From contig CATOTS010000024.1 in the NCBI GenBank assembly GCA_951813625.1, forward strand, positions 1 through 64,000: DNA of 64,000 nt, read 5' to 3'. A model generated the notes under the pieces. That model searched no databases and was not told the DNA's origin. It worked only from the letters and a program-made list of their open reading frames with translations. This DNA comes from an uncultured Caldilineaceae bacterium (lineage in GTDB: Bacteria; Chloroflexota; Anaerolineae; Caldilineales; Caldilineaceae). Position numbers and translations under genes: made by a program. Positions 62,934 through 64,000 of the stretch are shown here, in pieces. How positions within the stretch are numbered: position 1 is the stretch's first letter; each line of letters opens with the position of its first letter.

Positions 62934-64000
62934 ATGATGTCGAAGGTGAACGAGCAATCAGGATTTTCGAGAAGACAGCTTTTGAAGGGCCTCGCCGTCG
63001 CGACAGGTGCCGCAGCCGTCGCCGCCTGTGCGCCGCCCGCAGCTACAGCGCCCGCGGATGGCGACTCAGATGGAGGGATGACCGAGCGGACTCGCGTCCG
63101 CTGCTCGAACTTCATCGCTGTCATGAAACCGCAGGCGGAGCTCTACAACGAAATCAACGAGAACTACATCGTCGACTTCGAGGTCGCGCCCTGGGGCGAA
63201 ATGTACGAAAGAATCCTCCTCGACGTTGCCGCCGGCACACCCCCCGACTGCATGGTCTTCACCGGCCCGTGGTGGTACGGACTCATGATCCAAAAAGTCA
63301 CGCACCCGCTGAATGACCTCCTGCAACAGGCCGACGCCGACGGCACCATCGACCTCGACCTCTACGTAGTTCCCCCCGAAAAGGTTGGCGGCTACGATGG
63401 CGAGATCTGGGGCACCGCCTACAATCCCCCCAACCTGCGCGCACTCTGGCACAACGTGCAGCTCTTTGACGAAGCCGGCGCCGACCATCCCACCGACGAC
63501 TGGACCTGGGACGACCTCACCGAGGCTCTCCTCAAAGTGAGCGACCCCCCCAACCGCTTCGGCATGACCCCGGTCTTCCTCTGGCTCTGGCAGGAAATGA
63601 TCTGGTCCAACGGCGGCGAACTGATCAGCGAAGACTTCTCAACCTGCCATTTGGATATGCCCGAATCTATCCAGGCCATCCAACAGGCCGCCGACTGGGC
63701 GCTCGAACACGAGGTCGTGCTCATGCCTGCCGACCGCGGCCTCCTCGGCGACAACGTCTTCGGCAGCGGCAAGCTCGGCTGCGTCATGCACGCCTTCTCC
63801 GACTGGGACACCCACCTCGTCTGGACCAACAACGACGAGTTCCCCATCGAGCTGCACTACTTCCCAACCTCACCCAATACAGGCAAGCGCGCCCACAGCG
63901 GTGAGGTCCACATCGCCGCCATGTTCGATGGCGAAAACTTCGACGGCGGCTGGGACTACTTCCTCTGGTCAACCACCAGCGAGGAAGCCCTGGGAATCCA
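62934..64000 (+). CDS. Extracellular solute-binding protein (family 1), Tat lipoprotein, cut by the window end
   Basis: At least 355 residues; the 3' end lies outside the window. The start at 62934 (or the adjacent ATG at 62937) has AAGGAGG about 8 bp upstream. The signal is FSRRQLLKGLAVATG with lipobox Cys32 (AVAAC). The mature part has IVDFEVAPWGEMYERILLD, GTPPDCMVFTGPWW and AFSDWDTHLVWTNN. It is a close paralogue of the binding protein at 53846, including the PWGE and GPWW regions. It is probably followed by a MalF gene outside the window. Confidence 0.9.
   Translation, partial: MMSKVNEQSGFSRRQLLKGLAVATGAAAVAACAPPAATAPADGDSDGGMTERTRVRCSNFIAVMKPQAELYNEINENYIVDFEVAPWGEMYERILLDVAAGTPPDCMVFTGPWWYGLMIQKVTHPLNDLLQQADADGTIDLDLYVVPPEKVGGYDGEIWGTAYNPPNLRALWHNVQLFDEAGADHPTDDWTWDDLTEALLKVSDPPNRFGMTPVFLWLWQEMIWSNGGELISEDFSTCHLDMPESIQAIQQAADWALEHEVVLMPADRGLLGDNVFGSGKLGCVMHAFSDWDTHLVWTNNDEFPIELHYFPTSPNTGKRAHSGEVHIAAMFDGENFDGGWDYFLWSTTSEEALGI

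Noticed and set aside
1..64000. tRNA, rRNA or riboswitch genes
   Set aside because: No cloverleaf with a T-loop GTTCRA pattern in context, and no rRNA-like conserved segment, was seen by eye; a tRNAscan/Infernal run would be decisive.

Overview
The window is about 64 kb of GC-rich bacterial DNA. The gene content suggests a heterotrophic Chloroflexota bacterium (Caldilinea/Anaerolineae-like, possibly host-associated): many CUT1-type sugar ABC transporters whose binding proteins are Tat-type or other lipoproteins, seven phytanoyl-CoA-dioxygenase-like (PhyH) enzymes, three Gfo/Idh/MocA oxidoreductases, a bacterial-type inositol-phosphate synthase, and threonine/proline-rich SH3b surface proteins. 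This taxonomy is inferred from gene content. No rRNA, tRNA or marker gene was seen.

Layout. (1) 1-9.7 kb is an accessory, decaying region. It holds a tandem array of a GC-rich hairpin repeat (1-1045), four broken or chimeric genes (1107-3787), more copies of the hairpin repeat (3997-4344), a degenerate ISAs1-family element (4722-5975), one intact AT-richer gene for a large P-loop NTPase with two N-terminal TIR/deoxyribosyltransferase-like domains (6171-8600), and a seven-unit array of a ~134-bp repeat (8648-9690). A one-unit version of the same locus lies at 4483-4721, so related repeats bracket the IS remnant plus NTPase. (2) 9.8-16.8 kb is on the plus strand: two PhyH genes, then a catabolic operon of a fused fatty-acid desaturase/Rieske protein, a MocA-like dehydrogenase, a sugar-phosphate isomerase and a third PhyH. 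(3) 17.0-47.4 kb is about 30 kb transcribed from the minus strand. In transcription order it comprises inositol-phosphate synthase, PfkB kinase, SBP-MalF-MalG, Gfo/Idh and an isocitrate-lyase/PEP-mutase-like enzyme; then an orphan sugar-binding protein, a Dpp/Opp-type binding protein and two permeases, three tandem beta-propeller glycosidase-like proteins, MalF-MalG, DeoC and Gfo/Idh; then SBP-MalF-MalG, an AtuA pair, a GMC oxidoreductase and an SDR. (4) 47.8-64 kb returns to the plus strand: two PhyH genes separated by hairpin repeats, two paralogous SH3b surface proteins, a MalG-SBP-MalF-PhyH-PhyH cluster, an SBP-MalF-MalG cluster, and the start of a second MalG-SBP cluster cut by the window edge.

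How it works together. The gene blocks look like self-contained uptake-plus-oxidation cassettes for polyols, sugars or inositol-like compounds: a lipoprotein captures the substrate, permeases import it, and dehydrogenases, isomerases, aldolases, kinases or Fe(II)/2-oxoglutarate oxygenases process it. No ABC ATPase gene occurs in the window, so the permeases must use ATPases encoded elsewhere. In five transporter operons a stem-loop sits between the binding-protein gene and the first permease, a likely device for making more binding protein than permease.

The strongest candidate for something new is the TIR-like/NTPase gene at 6171-8600. It is intact, compositionally foreign, has its own promoter, and lies in a repeat- and transposon-rich decay zone, which is a typical setting for an antiphage defence gene.
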